From: a virus
Reading direction: 5' to 3' (one strand)
Virus record (IMG/VR): IMGVR_UViG_3300029908_000016
Location: 17,006 to 81,005 of that record
Length of the DNA: 64,000 bases
Positions 13,167-22,786 of the stretch are shown here, in pieces; position 1 is the stretch's first letter, and the number at the start of each line of letters is the position of its first letter. A model generated the notes under the pieces. That model made no database searches. It was given only the letters and a program-made list of their open reading frames with translations, and was not told the DNA's origin. The translations under genes were made by a program, and so were the position numbers.

Positions 13167-16100
13167 TTACGAGCATTTTGTCCAACCACATTCTTTACAT
13201 TTAACACACCCACTTTCTCGTACAAGCGTACCAGATTCTTCACAAGAAGGACATTCCTCTCCCTTTACCAAAGTTCCATCCTTGATATATTTTTTTAGAT
13301 TACGGGCAACGACCTTAGCAAAGCTTTGCATGTCTCCCTTTGTCTTTTCTAATTGATGTACGATAAACGATACGTCAGAGCCATGTCTGAGAGCGGTGGA
13401 AAGTATACGTGTCAATGCGTCTATATCCTCGTGCTTGGCTATATCGTTAAGTTGTACTTCTAATTCGTTAACTACTAAGAAGTATTGCCCTCTAGCTTTT
13501 TTGACTGTTTTCCCTTCTTTAATATCGGAGGGTATAACATCGTTTAAATTTCTACCCGTAAAGACTTCATAAGGCTTGTTGTGCATTAATCCCACTACTA
13601 CGTAAAACTGCTCACCTTTTATTCTAGAATGATAAACATCACAAGATAGCTCTTTTGGTCGTTTAATTACATTAGAGGGTTTAATTTCTTCAGTTTTGTT
13701 TTGGACTAAAACACCCGTTCTACAACCGTCACGATAAACAGTAACACCTTTCAAACCATGCTCCCAAGCGGCTGTATATATTTCGGAAATTTTAGACTCC
13801 TCTACATCGTTTGGTAAATTTAATGTACTGGAAATGGCATGGTCGATGTTCTGTTGGGCAACTGCTTGTAGTTTTACACGTTTAATCCAGTCGATGTCTT
13901 CAGCACAATTGCCAAACCAAGGAGATTTTTTCCAATCGGTTTCTCCAGTCACCTCCATCCACAGTTTTAATTTAGGATGGTAGACCTCAAATTCTTGCCA
14001 GCAGTCACCATTCTGATCGATGAAATCTACTTTGCCGTGTTTATCGCTTGGGTTGATTTTCTTGCGACGGGTATAAGGCTTAATTGTGTACACTGGTTCA
14101 ATGCCTGAAGATGTTTGTGTAAGTATGCTTACCGACCCAGCAGGTGCGATAGTTAAGTTGGCTATATTCCTACGACCATACTTTGAAATATTATTGTATA
14201 ATTCAATGTTTTCTTCTTTGATCTTTAGTAGGAACGCCGAGTTCTTTTCTTTTTCCCAATTCCAAATTGGAAATGCTCCAATCTCCTTCGCCATTTCCAT
14301 AGATGATTGAAACGAAGCGAGTTTCATTGCCTTATGAATGTCTCCTACGTGTTTAATTGCTTCTTCACTACTATAAGGAATATTTAAGGCCGCTAACGCA
14401 TCTCCCTCTGCTGTAATGCCCAATCCTGTTCTACGACCTTTCAAGCATTTATCTTTAACTTTAGTCCACACGTATAACTCTTCTGCTTTTACCGTATCAC
14501 TTTCAGGGTCATCTTTAATTTTGTTGATGATTGCTTCGATCTTTTCAAGTTCTAGGTCTACCAAGTCATCCATTAAACGTTGAGCAACCTTGGTATATTC
14601 TATAAACTTTTCAAAATCAAAACTGGCTTCTTTAGTGAATGGATTGGTTATAAAGCTAAAAAGATTAATTAGCAGTAATCGACAGCTATCGAATTCACAT
14701 AACCCAATCTCTGAACAATTACTAATATTAAACCCTTCGCACCAAAAGGTATGTGAGTCGTTATCTACCGTAATATCCCATACTTCTTCTGTTGCAACAA
14801 ATTGTTTAGATATAATTTCCTTATTAATAACCTCGGGTTTATCACACAAAACCTTAGATAGATTGTTCATTCTTTCTTGTTTATCTAATTGAATAAATCC
14901 AACCATTTGTGCAAATAACCATTTGTCTCTTGTGATATTCAGGTCATAACTCTGTTTGCATAGATATGTGCCGTTTGTAAACGTAACATTCTTTTGTTTA
15001 TTAACAGTATAATAAGACGCAATACCTAAAGAATTAAGCATGAGTTGTACAGTCTGTATTACTTCAAATGAAGCAGCTTTTAAAGTAATTCTCCCCCCTG
15101 CGATACTTCCGTTTGCTGAATAAAGCCCACGTAAAAATCCACATTTCTTACTCCTACTTCCATAAATAAATCTATCAGGAATTATTCTTTTAAATGTGAG
15201 AGGTATTTCTAAATCCGTAATAGTTGTAGTTATATGCCAAGCGCAATCTTGTATAGTGTAGGCATCCTCATGAATTAAATGACTTATTTCACTTTGAAAA
15301 TAGTCTTTATCTTTTTCTCCAATACATAATAGTTTATTTTTAGAAGCTTTATGATATGTACCGTCTCCTATAACTAGTCCGTCCATAATATCTTGAGGGT
15401 CTAATATAATTTCTTTTTCATAAGAAACACCTCGCAGGATATCTATACCTTCGGCGTCTTTGGCTTGTACCTTCTTACCTTTAAATACAAGTTCGTGATT
15501 TTCCGTACAAGTAATGGACCCATGAGTCGTGCTATATTTATAAGTATCTTTAATGCCTGTTTTGAATTTATTTATAACATTCGTCCAACCTTCCGAAGAC
15601 CAAATTTTATCCCCTATTTTGATATCTCTTAGTTGTTTTATTCCTTCTTTTGTTAGAAGATGTGTGCTTAAAGGCAGGCAAGGATTCGTAGACACTGTTT
15701 TGAACCCTTCGTCAGCATAACAATCGACAGCATTATAGTTAGTAATTCTATCCCAGAATAGAATTCCTGGCTCTGCCCGTAACCAAGCGGAGTTAATAAT
15801 CAATTTCCAGATATGAGAAGCTCTTACTTTTTTACTAATTAAAGGAGTTATACCCTTTTCTTTATAGTCTACTGGAAAACATTGTTCGTACTCTTCATCA
15901 TTCTTTAAAGCATTTAAAAAGTCGTCGGTTAATCTCACCGATATATTAGCCCCTGTTACTTCCTTATCGTCATTTTTTATAGTTATAAATTGTTCTATAT
16001 CAGGATGATGAACAGACAGTGTAAGCATTAAGGCCCCTCGTCTACCATCTTGACAGACTTCACGAATACTATTAGAATACCTACGCATCCAACTTACAAT

Positions 16101-16577
16101 CCCTGTGGAAGTCCTGGCTGCATTGCTGGTTAGTGTACCACTTGGGCGTAAGTTACTTAAATCCGTACCGTTACCCCCTCTTCTCTTACTTATTTGTACT
16201 AGCTGCTGGTCGGTCTTCATGATTCCTCCATAGGAGTCAGTTGGAGATTCCACAACAAAACAATTGCTAAGAGAAACAATTTGATGGTTGTTTCCAATTC
16301 CGTTCATTGGGCTACCTTGAGGCACTAAATATTTAAACTTATCAAAATAACTAAATATTTCTTCTTCTGTGTAAGGAGCTTTAAATTTAGTCTTTTCTAT
16401 TCTTGCGAATTCTTTAGCCAGTCTCCAATGCATGTCTGTAGGCGATTGTTCTAATAACTCTTGGTTGTTATTTCTTAAAGCGTACTTATCAATAAATACT
16501 TTGGCTGCTAATTCATCTCCTTTGAAATACTCAAGAGATTTTTCAAAAGCTTCCTGATAACTAAAAACTGTTGCCAT
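13167..16577 (-). CDS. nrdJ: Class II (B12-dependent) ribonucleotide reductase with intein
   Basis: Visible reductase motifs are VSLSNCFVVESPTDSYGGIM, the interrupted NPC-SEIGLCEFDSCRLL active-site segment, ANLTIAPAGSVSILTQTSSG, HAISSTLNLPNDV and a C-terminal Cys-rich tail (CPSCEESGTL, CVKCKECGW) that would recycle electrons. These fit the adenosylcobalamin-dependent NrdJ type, which makes deoxynucleotides aerobically or anaerobically. Without the 321-residue intein (14718-15680) the enzyme has about 815 residues. The start at 16577 (MATVFSYQEAF) is preferred because AAAAGG lies six bases before it; ATG at 16583 would lie inside that SD region. It is transcribed away from the papain-like protease. 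Confidence 0.93.
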   Translation of the reverse strand: MATVFSYQEAFEKSLEYFKGDELAAKVFIDKYALRNNNQELLEQSPTDMHWRLAKEFARIEKTKFKAPYTEEEIFSYFDKFKYLVPQGSPMNGIGNNHQIVSLSNCFVVESPTDSYGGIMKTDQQLVQISKRRGGNGTDLSNLRPSGTLTSNAARTSTGIVSWMRRYSNSIREVCQDGRRGALMLTLSVHHPDIEQFITIKNDDKEVTGANISVRLTDDFLNALKNDEEYEQCFPVDYKEKGITPLISKKVRASHIWKLIINSAWLRAEPGILFWDRITNYNAVDCYADEGFKTVSTNPCLPLSTHLLTKEGIKQLRDIKIGDKIWSSEGWTNVINKFKTGIKDTYKYSTTHGSITCTENHELVFKGKKVQAKDAEGIDILRGVSYEKEIILDPQDIMDGLVIGDGTYHKASKNKLLCIGEKDKDYFQSEISHLIHEDAYTIQDCAWHITTTITDLEIPLTFKRIIPDRFIYGSRSKKCGFLRGLYSANGSIAGGRITLKAASFEVIQTVQLMLNSLGIASYYTVNKQKNVTFTNGTYLCKQSYDLNITRDKWLFAQMVGFIQLDKQERMNNLSKVLCDKPEVINKEIISKQFVATEEVWDITVDNDSHTFWCEGFNISNCSEIGLCEFDSCRLLLINLFSFITNPFTKEASFDFEKFIEYTKVAQRLMDDLVDLELEKIEAIINKIKDDPESDTVKAEELYVWTKVKDKCLKGRRTGLGITAEGDALAALNIPYSSEEAIKHVGDIHKAMKLASFQSSMEMAKEIGAFPIWNWEKEKNSAFLLKIKEENIELYNNISKYGRRNIANLTIAPAGSVSILTQTSSGIEPVYTIKPYTRRKKINPSDKHGKVDFIDQNGDCWQEFEVYHPKLKLWMEVTGETDWKKSPWFGNCAEDIDWIKRVKLQAVAQQNIDHAISSTLNLPNDVEESKISEIYTAAWEHGLKGVTVYRDGCRTGVLVQNKTEEIKPSNVIKRPKELSCDVYHSRIKGEQFYVVVGLMHNKPYEVFTGRNLNDVIPSDIKEGKTVKKARGQYFLVVNELEVQLNDIAKHEDIDALTRILSTALRHGSDVSFIVHQLEKTKGDMQSFAKVVARNLKKYIKDGTLVKGEECPSCEESGTLVRESGCVKCKECGWTKCS
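14718..15680 (-). other. Intein with degenerate LAGLIDADG endonuclease
   Basis: The insertion interrupts the reductase motif NPC-SEI. It starts with Cys (CLPLSTHLLTKEG), has a block-B motif CTENHELV with T-x-x-H, and ends FNISN followed by extein Cys. The penultimate residue is Ser rather than the usual His. Two LAGLIDADG motifs are visible: GLVIGDGTY (intact Asp) and FLRGLYSANGS, where Asn replaces the usual Asp. Splicing residues are therefore present, while endonuclease cutting is probably weak or lost. Removal restores a continuous reductase active-site segment. Confidence 0.9.
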
Positions 16578-16724
16578 GCACATCCTTTTCTTGATTGTTG
16601 TGAACCCTTATTCTTACTGAACTTTCATTTAAAATCCAGCCTTTTAAAGGAAAACAATCTACTTCTTCTTGTTCTTTACGCAACTGATTTTTTCAACTAA
16701 GATTAGATAAGGAGAACTGTATTC

Positions 16725-17477
16725 ATGGCTCGAAAATTAAAGAATGGCTGGCTTCCTGACCTACCGGACCACAGGGACTATTCTGTAGACTATGAGAGAA
16801 TAGTCGATCTACCCTCTGTCATAGATTTACGAGCATCTATGCCTCCTGTCTATGATCAACAAGACAGTTCAAGTTGTACAGCTAACGCTATAGCGGGAGC
16901 AATTGAACATCAATTGATTACGCAAAAGTTAGAAGAGTTTACACCCTCTCGCTTGTTTATTTATTACAACGAAAGAGCTTTAGAAAATAGTGTTACTTCC
17001 GATAGTGGGGCACAAATCAGAGATGGTATCAAAACTGTAGTTTCTGCAGGTGTTTGTGCTGAAAAAGAGTGGCCTTTTGATTTGACTAATTTATTTACCA
17101 AACCGAATGATAATTGTTATGTAGAGGCTAAAAAGAATATTGTAGAAAGTTATACTCGATTAGGACAAAATTTACCCACATTAAAATCAGCATTAATTAA
17201 AGGTTATCCTATTGTTTGCGGTATAACTTTGTATAACTCATTTGAATCCGATGATGTAGCTAAGTCCGGTATTGTACCTCTCCCTTCTAAAAAGGAAGAA
17301 TGTCTAGGAGGTCATGCTGTTTTGATTTGTGGTTATAACGATGCGAATCATTCTTTTATAGTAAGAAATAGCTGGGGAGCAGATTGGGGTATGGGGGGTT
17401 ATTTTTCTCTTCCTTACGATTACATATTGAATAATGACCTAGCTTCGGATTTCTGGGTTATTAAGCTTGTTTCTTAA
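16725..17477 (+). CDS. Papain-like cysteine peptidase (C1A)
   Basis: The 250-residue protein has the C1A layout without a pre-peptide: PPVYDQQDSSSCTANAIAGA with catalytic Cys51, then a late LGGHAVLICGYND (His near 197) and VRNSWGADWGMGGYF (Asn near 215). The Gln of the oxyanion hole is in YDQQDSSSC. There is no signal peptide. The SD AAGGAG precedes the ATG by about 10 bases. Its stop is 2 bases before the helicase gene, so the two are probably made together. It could be a virion maturation protease, an injected host-take-over protease, or a polyprotein processor; the sequence does not decide. Confidence 0.88.
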   Translation: MARKLKNGWLPDLPDHRDYSVDYERIVDLPSVIDLRASMPPVYDQQDSSSCTANAIAGAIEHQLITQKLEEFTPSRLFIYYNERALENSVTSDSGAQIRDGIKTVVSAGVCAEKEWPFDLTNLFTKPNDNCYVEAKKNIVESYTRLGQNLPTLKSALIKGYPIVCGITLYNSFESDDVAKSGIVPLPSKKEECLGGHAVLICGYNDANHSFIVRNSWGADWGMGGYFSLPYDYILNNDLASDFWVIKLVS

Positions 17478-17479
17478 GC

Positions 17480-19942
17480 ATGAAACCTATTCCTCCATAT
17501 GGTGAAGGCTTTGGTAAATGGAAGCCCAACAGTAGACAAGAATTACATTTATCATTATTGAAAAGTTTCAAGAAGCATATGAATAGTCCTGATGTTCAAC
17601 ATGTACAAAGTTGGCATGAAAAAGATTTAAGTAAGCTAAAAAAAGAATCTATTGATTTAGCTAAAGAAGAAATGTTTTCAAAAAAAGAATTGGGTGATGT
17701 AAATACCTATATTCTTGGTAAAGATGAATTAGAGAAACCTAGAGAATTATCAGAAGAAGAGAAGAATAGAATAAATCTTCGTAAACGAATAGGGTGGACT
17801 TTGTTTGATCCATTGGTGACCAATCAAAAGATGGACGCTACTCAGATTATTCAAAATCCTATTTATCGAGGGGCTTTAAATACTGTAGGAACAGCTACTC
17901 CTGCTTTTATAACTGGAACGATGATGGGTGCAGGGCTAGTGTCCTTGCTAGCTAAGAAGCCTAGCCTTTTAAAAACTTTAGGAACGGGGTTAGCCACAGG
18001 TACGTTAGCCGCCTTACCTTCTACTTTAAACATTCACGACAACTACAAAAAGCAAAAACTGTATAACGATATAACTGAAGAGTTCATTAAACACCATCCA
18101 GAAGGACAGATAACGACAATGCCAACAATTCTAAAAGATATGTTGGATAAACCAAGATCGGTTAGTAAACTAAAATTAGATAATAAGAAAATTGTTAAAA
18201 AATCGGATGATCAATGGGAACACGTTTATCATTCTAGAGAAAAAGGCTTTGAAAAAATGCCTTGGCAACACCGAGTAGGGTTAAGGATAGGTGAAAATCC
18301 GTATAGGATGGTATCTGCGATTTCAGGTGGTCTGAACCTTCCGTTATCATTATATGAAGGGTTTAAAACACATGCGAGTAAGAAACAAGAATATAATGAT
18401 CTAAAAGACAGATTTGAGCAGAGAATGAAAAAGAAACGGGAAGCTGAAGTATTTCTTACAAAAGTCAAAACACCAATTTATAAAAAACATCATGGTCAGA
18501 AAGAAAAGATTAAAGATTTTGATAATTTGTTTAAGACTTCGGTAGATAAAGAGCCACTGTTAGAACATCAGAAACGAGTTGTAGAACGGTTATCTAAATC
18601 TGATCAACCAGGCTTAATATTGATGCATGGTTTGGGGTCAGGAAAAACGAGATCTAGTATTGAAGCCTACAAATCATTAGGATTACCTACCGAAGCAATT
18701 GTACCCGCTGCTCTAAAAGGTAATTTCGAAAAGGAATTACATAAATGGGTAGGTAAACATCCAAAAGACTTGGATATTACTTCTCAGCAAGAAATAGCAC
18801 GTAATGGTCTACCCGAACATGCGTTAGATGGTAAATTGATGATTGTTGACGAAGCTCATCGTTTGCGTAATGAAGATACCAAACTTTATAAAAATCTCAA
18901 GACACAGAATCCTGCTAAGCGTTTATTGTTATCTGGAACTCCAATTTATAATAACCCATCGGATATATCAAAATTAATTAATTTAGCAGCTGGTAAAGAT
19001 ATTCTTCCAGAACGTAAGCCGGAATTTGAACAGGAATATATTGGTCAACGGACAGTATTTCCTACTCTAGTGCATCGCATGTTAGGTGTAAGTCCAGGGC
19101 AGGAACAGTATGTTAAAAATCCTGAATATCTAAAAAAAGTATTTCATAAGTTAATTGATTATCACGCTGGTAATTCTGAAGGATTCCCTGATGTTAAGGA
19201 AGAACGTATCAATGTACCAATGGGTAAAGATCAACAGCATATATACAAAGCTTTGATGAAAGATTTACCATGGTATTTAAGATTAAAAGTATCTGCTGGA
19301 TTACCTCCTGATAAGAAAGAGTTGGATAAACTGATACCATTCCTATCAGGTGCAAGAATGATTTCAAATTCAACTTCAGGATTCAAGAAAGATAATACGG
19401 AAATTGAATCTCCAAAAATTGATAAAGCTGTAGAATATCTAAAGCAGAAAATGCAGGAAGATCCTGAATATAAAGGTGTAGTTTATTCAAATTACTTAAA
19501 TAATGGTGTAAATGAATATAAACATAAGTTAGATGAAGCAAAGATACCTTACGGGGAATTTACTGGTGAGATTAATGAAAAGAAAAGAAATCAGTTAGTC
19601 AAAGATTACAATGCTAATAAAATAAAAGCGTTATTACTATCATCGGCTGGAGGAGAAGGTTTGGATTTGCGCGGGACAAGATTAATCCAAATTTTAGAAC
19701 CACATTTTAATAATCCTAAAGTTGATCAAGTAATTGGTAGAGCAGCTAGATATAAATCACATGAAGGATTAGCTAAGGACAAACAAAATGTGTTAGTACA
19801 ACGATATTTTTCTACATTAAATCCTGGTATGCTTGATAAGTTAAGAGGCAAGAAACCTACAAGTTCCGATGAATATCTTCAAAATCTAGCCGATCAAAAA
19901 ACTCAATTGAATAATGAGTTTATCAATCTAATAAAAAATTAA
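17480..19942 (+). CDS. SNF2-type helicase with N-terminal hydrophobic domain
   Basis: The 820-residue protein has a superfamily II helicase core in the second half: Walker A HGLGSGKT (about 384-391), VDEAHRLRN (about 456), LLLSGTP, SSAGGEGLDLRGT and QVIGRAARYKSH (about 750). These fit SNF2 or the related virion D6/D11-type helicases. The first 350 residues are unusual for a helicase: a Gly/Ala/Leu-rich stretch at about 134-187 (ITGTMMGAGLVSLLAKKPSL) looks like the membrane-type segments of the structural proteins in this window. This suggests a virion-packaged enzyme, perhaps acting with the phage RNA polymerase. DNA translocase activity is inferred from motifs. Confidence 0.87.
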   Translation: MKPIPPYGEGFGKWKPNSRQELHLSLLKSFKKHMNSPDVQHVQSWHEKDLSKLKKESIDLAKEEMFSKKELGDVNTYILGKDELEKPRELSEEEKNRINLRKRIGWTLFDPLVTNQKMDATQIIQNPIYRGALNTVGTATPAFITGTMMGAGLVSLLAKKPSLLKTLGTGLATGTLAALPSTLNIHDNYKKQKLYNDITEEFIKHHPEGQITTMPTILKDMLDKPRSVSKLKLDNKKIVKKSDDQWEHVYHSREKGFEKMPWQHRVGLRIGENPYRMVSAISGGLNLPLSLYEGFKTHASKKQEYNDLKDRFEQRMKKKREAEVFLTKVKTPIYKKHHGQKEKIKDFDNLFKTSVDKEPLLEHQKRVVERLSKSDQPGLILMHGLGSGKTRSSIEAYKSLGLPTEAIVPAALKGNFEKELHKWVGKHPKDLDITSQQEIARNGLPEHALDGKLMIVDEAHRLRNEDTKLYKNLKTQNPAKRLLLSGTPIYNNPSDISKLINLAAGKDILPERKPEFEQEYIGQRTVFPTLVHRMLGVSPGQEQYVKNPEYLKKVFHKLIDYHAGNSEGFPDVKEERINVPMGKDQQHIYKALMKDLPWYLRLKVSAGLPPDKKELDKLIPFLSGARMISNSTSGFKKDNTEIESPKIDKAVEYLKQKMQEDPEYKGVVYSNYLNNGVNEYKHKLDEAKIPYGEFTGEINEKKRNQLVKDYNANKIKALLLSSAGGEGLDLRGTRLIQILEPHFNNPKVDQVIGRAARYKSHEGLAKDKQNVLVQRYFSTLNPGMLDKLRGKKPTSSDEYLQNLADQKTQLNNEFINLIKN

Positions 19943-19944
19943 TT

Positions 19945-20523
19945 ATGAAAAAGGAAGCAATCAATCCAGGAGCGATTTATGGTGAAGTAGTAGAAACACT
20001 GGCCAATATGTTACGAACGCCTCCTACCCCACCCCCTGCTCCAACAACAACATCGAACGATAAGAATACTAATCCTACATCTGGAGACAGCTTATTGATC
20101 AATAATAAAACAGCTGAAGAAAATGGTTTGTCATTTATGGGTGAAGCGTTTGAAAACGCAAAACCTTTAAATAAAGAAAAGAAGCCAATCACAAAAAAGG
20201 AAAAACCAGCTGTTGATCCCAATTGGCGTAAAAATATGAATAGTATGCATACGCCTGTTGATGAACCAAAAAACTTTAAACAGGAAGTTTTGGAAAGATT
20301 AAAGATCAATCCAAAGAAACATATGCCTGTAAAGAATCTTCAAAAGAATCATAAGCCATTTATGGATTTATCGAAAGCCAAGCATAATAAACTATTGGCT
20401 CATTTAACAAAACATAAGTTACCTTACGGTGTGGCAGCTATTGGATTGGGTGCATTGGGTACAAAAGCAGTGTTCGATCATTTGAATAAAGAAGAACAAA
20501 CAGATAGTCATGCAAAAGTTTAG
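19945..20523 (+). CDS. Virion-type protein with KHKLPYG module
   Basis: The 192-residue protein has a Pro/Thr/Asn-rich linker (PPTPPPAPTTTSNDKNT), a basic middle, then HLTKHKLPYGVAAIGLGALG near residue 150-170 and a charged tail. The HL-x-KHKLPYGVAA-Gly/Ala segment recurs almost identically in the protein at 56829. It follows the helicase by 2 bases and starts in the TTAATT-ATG context. Function unknown; virion protein inferred from the shared module. Confidence 0.65.
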   Translation: MKKEAINPGAIYGEVVETLANMLRTPPTPPPAPTTTSNDKNTNPTSGDSLLINNKTAEENGLSFMGEAFENAKPLNKEKKPITKKEKPAVDPNWRKNMNSMHTPVDEPKNFKQEVLERLKINPKKHMPVKNLQKNHKPFMDLSKAKHNKLLAHLTKHKLPYGVAAIGLGALGTKAVFDHLNKEEQTDSHAKV

Positions 20524-20797
20524 TAGTCTACCAATGGATTTCAATACACGTATTATACAACAATTGCGTACTTTACGCAGACCAAAAGGTAATACGTATA
20601 ATCTACTATCGAGTATTACTCAAGACCCTGCAGGTAGTGGATATATCAAAGATTTGAATGATAAGCCCCTATTGGCTACATTCCGTGATAATAAAACGAA
20701 TGGCAACTTTTCAATCAACCCAGATTTTCAGCCTATTGATATTGCTTTAAAATTACGTAAACTTCGAAATGCTTTTCGTAATTCTCAAATACAGTAG
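20510..20797 (+). CDS. Hypothetical protein (95 aa)
   Basis: A basic protein beginning MQKFSSLPMDFNTRIIQQLR. It overlaps the previous gene by 14 bases; ATG at 20534 (MDFNTRIIQ) is an alternative start. The end LRKLRNAFRNSQIQ is basic and helical. It converges with the nuclease gene, overlapping it by 13 bases. No family is recognised. Confidence 0.6.
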   Translation: MQKFSSLPMDFNTRIIQQLRTLRRPKGNTYNLLSSITQDPAGSGYIKDLNDKPLLATFRDNKTNGNFSINPDFQPIDIALKLRKLRNAFRNSQIQ

Positions 20798-21282
20798 TCT
20801 TCAAAATCTTCGAAGCTAACTGTTGCTCTACATTTATCATTGTCGTTATGCGTATAGACCTTGATATTTACACCATTTGGTCTATTAAAACCAATTCTAC
20901 GTAAAATTGAGATTAATTGACTCATTTCTCGTTTACGATTGTATTTGGTAAAGAATGTAGGTTCTTTGATTTTATGCACTTTTGATCCCCAGCATTCTAA
21001 TAATCCCCATTGTTTGGGAATAAGAAAAGGATTCAATAATCCTTTAGGAGTAAGGTAATAACGTGTATACCCCATACCCGCCTCAACATCAGTACGGAAC
21101 GACTTATTACTATCCGCACGAAAATCAGAAACAGAGGTTTTACATTCAATCAAAGTGGATAATCCATTAGCTCGATAGCCTATGGCGTCTGCTGATTCGT
21201 AATCTGTAAGTTCTGTAACAACAATACAATGATCTCGTTTTAACCATTTTGCAGCCCGTTGTACTAGATCATCGTGTGTCAT
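20785..21282 (-). CDS. PDDEXK-like nuclease
   Basis: The 165-residue protein (start at MTHDDLVQRA, 21282, just after the amidase stop) has AAKWLKRDHCIVVTELTDYE, then ADAIGYRANGLSTLIECKTS, in which D-A-I-G and E-C-K form a PDDEXK-type active site. It continues VSDFRADSNKSFR and GMGYTRYYLTPKGLL, features of a widespread phage/bacterial MmcB-like family. The activity is inferred DNA cleavage; the partner is unknown. Confidence 0.75.
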   Translation of the reverse strand: MTHDDLVQRAAKWLKRDHCIVVTELTDYESADAIGYRANGLSTLIECKTSVSDFRADSNKSFRTDVEAGMGYTRYYLTPKGLLNPFLIPKQWGLLECWGSKVHKIKEPTFFTKYNRKREMSQLISILRRIGFNRPNGVNIKVYTHNDNDKCRATVSFEDFEDYCI

Positions 21283-21283
21283 G

Positions 21284-21931
21284 TTATAGACTTGGAAATT
21301 CTTTAGCAAATATAGCATTAATTGAATCATTCAATGGAATGTCTCGTACTTTATCGTTCACTACTGAATGAGTAAATATACTATACTTGTCCCAGACTTT
21401 TTTATTGAATTCATATTTATCATACCAGATTGGAAAGATATTATGTTTAGAAGATAAGTGTTTAATCAAGTCTAGTAGACTGGCCATCTGTGTCTTATTC
21501 AGATCAGCATAATGATAGTAACCTCGAAATTCTTTTTCGATTACCGGGCCAGTATAAATATTTTGATGATGAACATAACCATTGATGTAGTAGTTACCAT
21601 TTTCTTTGATTAAATTATTTTCATTGAGTAGTTCAATCCCGATACTCATTTTATCATATACACCATAACGATCATTGATATTTAGATGATAGCTCCAGTA
21701 TTGATCATCATATGTTTGAACTATGTTACCATTACGTTCAATGATGTAGGGAGATGAGAATTTATCAGAATTATCATTCCAGCGATCAATTAGATTTTGT
21801 GCATTGCCTCTTACACCTTTTAATGGAGAGAATTCTGTACGAGTATTACTACCGTGAATAACAATATATTTCTTTTCTGTAATCGTAGAAATATATGCTT
21901 TAGGGGATAATTCTTTTTTAATATGTGGCAT
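21284..21931 (-). CDS. N-acetylmuramoyl-L-alanine amidase (endolysin)
   Basis: The 215-residue protein matches Amidase_2. It has KKYIVIHGSNT (first zinc His), a SSPYIIERNGNIVQTYDDQY segment, WSYHL, MSIGIELLN and a late HSVVNDKVRDIPL carrying the second zinc ligand region and the basic catalytic residue. It cleaves the MurNAc-L-Ala bond of peptidoglycan. No signal peptide or cell-wall-binding domain is visible. It lies next to the nuclease, 2 bases apart, and 66 bases downstream of dcd. Confidence 0.82.
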   Translation of the reverse strand: MPHIKKELSPKAYISTITEKKYIVIHGSNTRTEFSPLKGVRGNAQNLIDRWNDNSDKFSSPYIIERNGNIVQTYDDQYWSYHLNINDRYGVYDKMSIGIELLNENNLIKENGNYYINGYVHHQNIYTGPVIEKEFRGYYHYADLNKTQMASLLDLIKHLSSKHNIFPIWYDKYEFNKKVWDKYSIFTHSVVNDKVRDIPLNDSINAIFAKEFPSL

Positions 21932-21997
21932 AGAGTATATTGATTAATGTTAAGTAAAAGATGGCTCTAACTTGACATTATCGGGAGGTAATAGTTA

Positions 21998-22495
21998 TTA
22001 TTTCGTCCATGCCAAGGTTGCTCCTCGTTGATGATTATAATGTCCAACTTCTTGATATTTCTTGATTTCTGGAGCATCATTTTCAAAAAACATAATCTGA
22101 CATATCGGTTCACCGACCCTTAGACTCACTGGCCAACAGATTAGATTCTTAATTTCCAAAGTAATATTACCTTCAAAACCTGGGTCGATCAATCCAGCAA
22201 ATTCTACAGAAATTCCAGTTCTTGCTTTCGAAGATTTTCCACAAACAATACCTGTTAAATTATCAGGTATTTTGACAATCTCCTTTGTACCTCCTAATAC
22301 AAATTGATTAGCTTCTAATGTAAACCAACTACTATTATTGGTCATGTCAAAGTAACCAACGATTCTTGGGTCAGGTATTCGAAATTCAGAACATAAGGTC
22401 AGATCATAACTTACAGGGTTCAATAACCGTTCATCATAAGGAGTAATGAGATCACTAGACAATGCGAGTTCTTTGATTTTTTTATCATTTAACAT
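21998..22495 (-). CDS. dcd: dCTP deaminase
   Basis: The 165-residue protein has NPVSYDLTL, GKSSKARTGISVEFAG and LIDPGFEGNITLEIKN with the catalytic Glu (about 114) of dCTP deaminases, and ends in a trimer-type tail (QRGATLAWTK). It converts dCTP to dUTP, supplying dUMP for ThyX. Some family members also hydrolyse dUTP; no separate dUTPase is seen in this window. A preceding small acidic gene lies 21 bases upstream on the same strand. Confidence 0.9.
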   Translation of the reverse strand: MLNDKKIKELALSSDLITPYDERLLNPVSYDLTLCSEFRIPDPRIVGYFDMTNNSSWFTLEANQFVLGGTKEIVKIPDNLTGIVCGKSSKARTGISVEFAGLIDPGFEGNITLEIKNLICWPVSLRVGEPICQIMFFENDAPEIKKYQEVGHYNHQRGATLAWTK

Positions 22496-22516
22496 AAATA
22501 TTATTGTGAGGTTTGT

Positions 22517-22711
22517 TTAGATGATGTTTAAAAGAGCTTTAGCAAATTTTTTAATTTCTTCAGATAGCTCTTCACCTTCATCTTCAATCTTATGAAAGTT
22601 ACTGTATTTATAAGTATCATTTTCTAACTTGGATACTTTCAATAAAGTAGTATTATCGAAAATAATCATAATCTCTTCGGCTTCAGGATCTACAGTAATA
22701 TCAAAATTCAT
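22517..22711 (-). CDS. Hypothetical small acidic protein (64 aa)
   Basis: MNFDITVDPEAEEIMIIFDN and on to a Glu-rich helix (DEGEELSEEIKKF). No family is recognised. It precedes dcd in the same orientation and may be co-transcribed. Confidence 0.55.
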   Translation of the reverse strand: MNFDITVDPEAEEIMIIFDNTTLLKVSKLENDTYKYSNFHKIEDEGEELSEEIKKFAKALLNII

Positions 22712-22786
22712 AAGCTTGGTTTATGCATCAAAAATAAGGTAGAATTGATCCTTTGTCAAAGATTATTTTTATGTTAAGTTATTAAT

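Noticed and set aside
13077-13298. + strand ORF opposite the end of nrdJ
   Set aside because: It is antisense to the Cys-rich reductase tail and has no supporting composition or signals.
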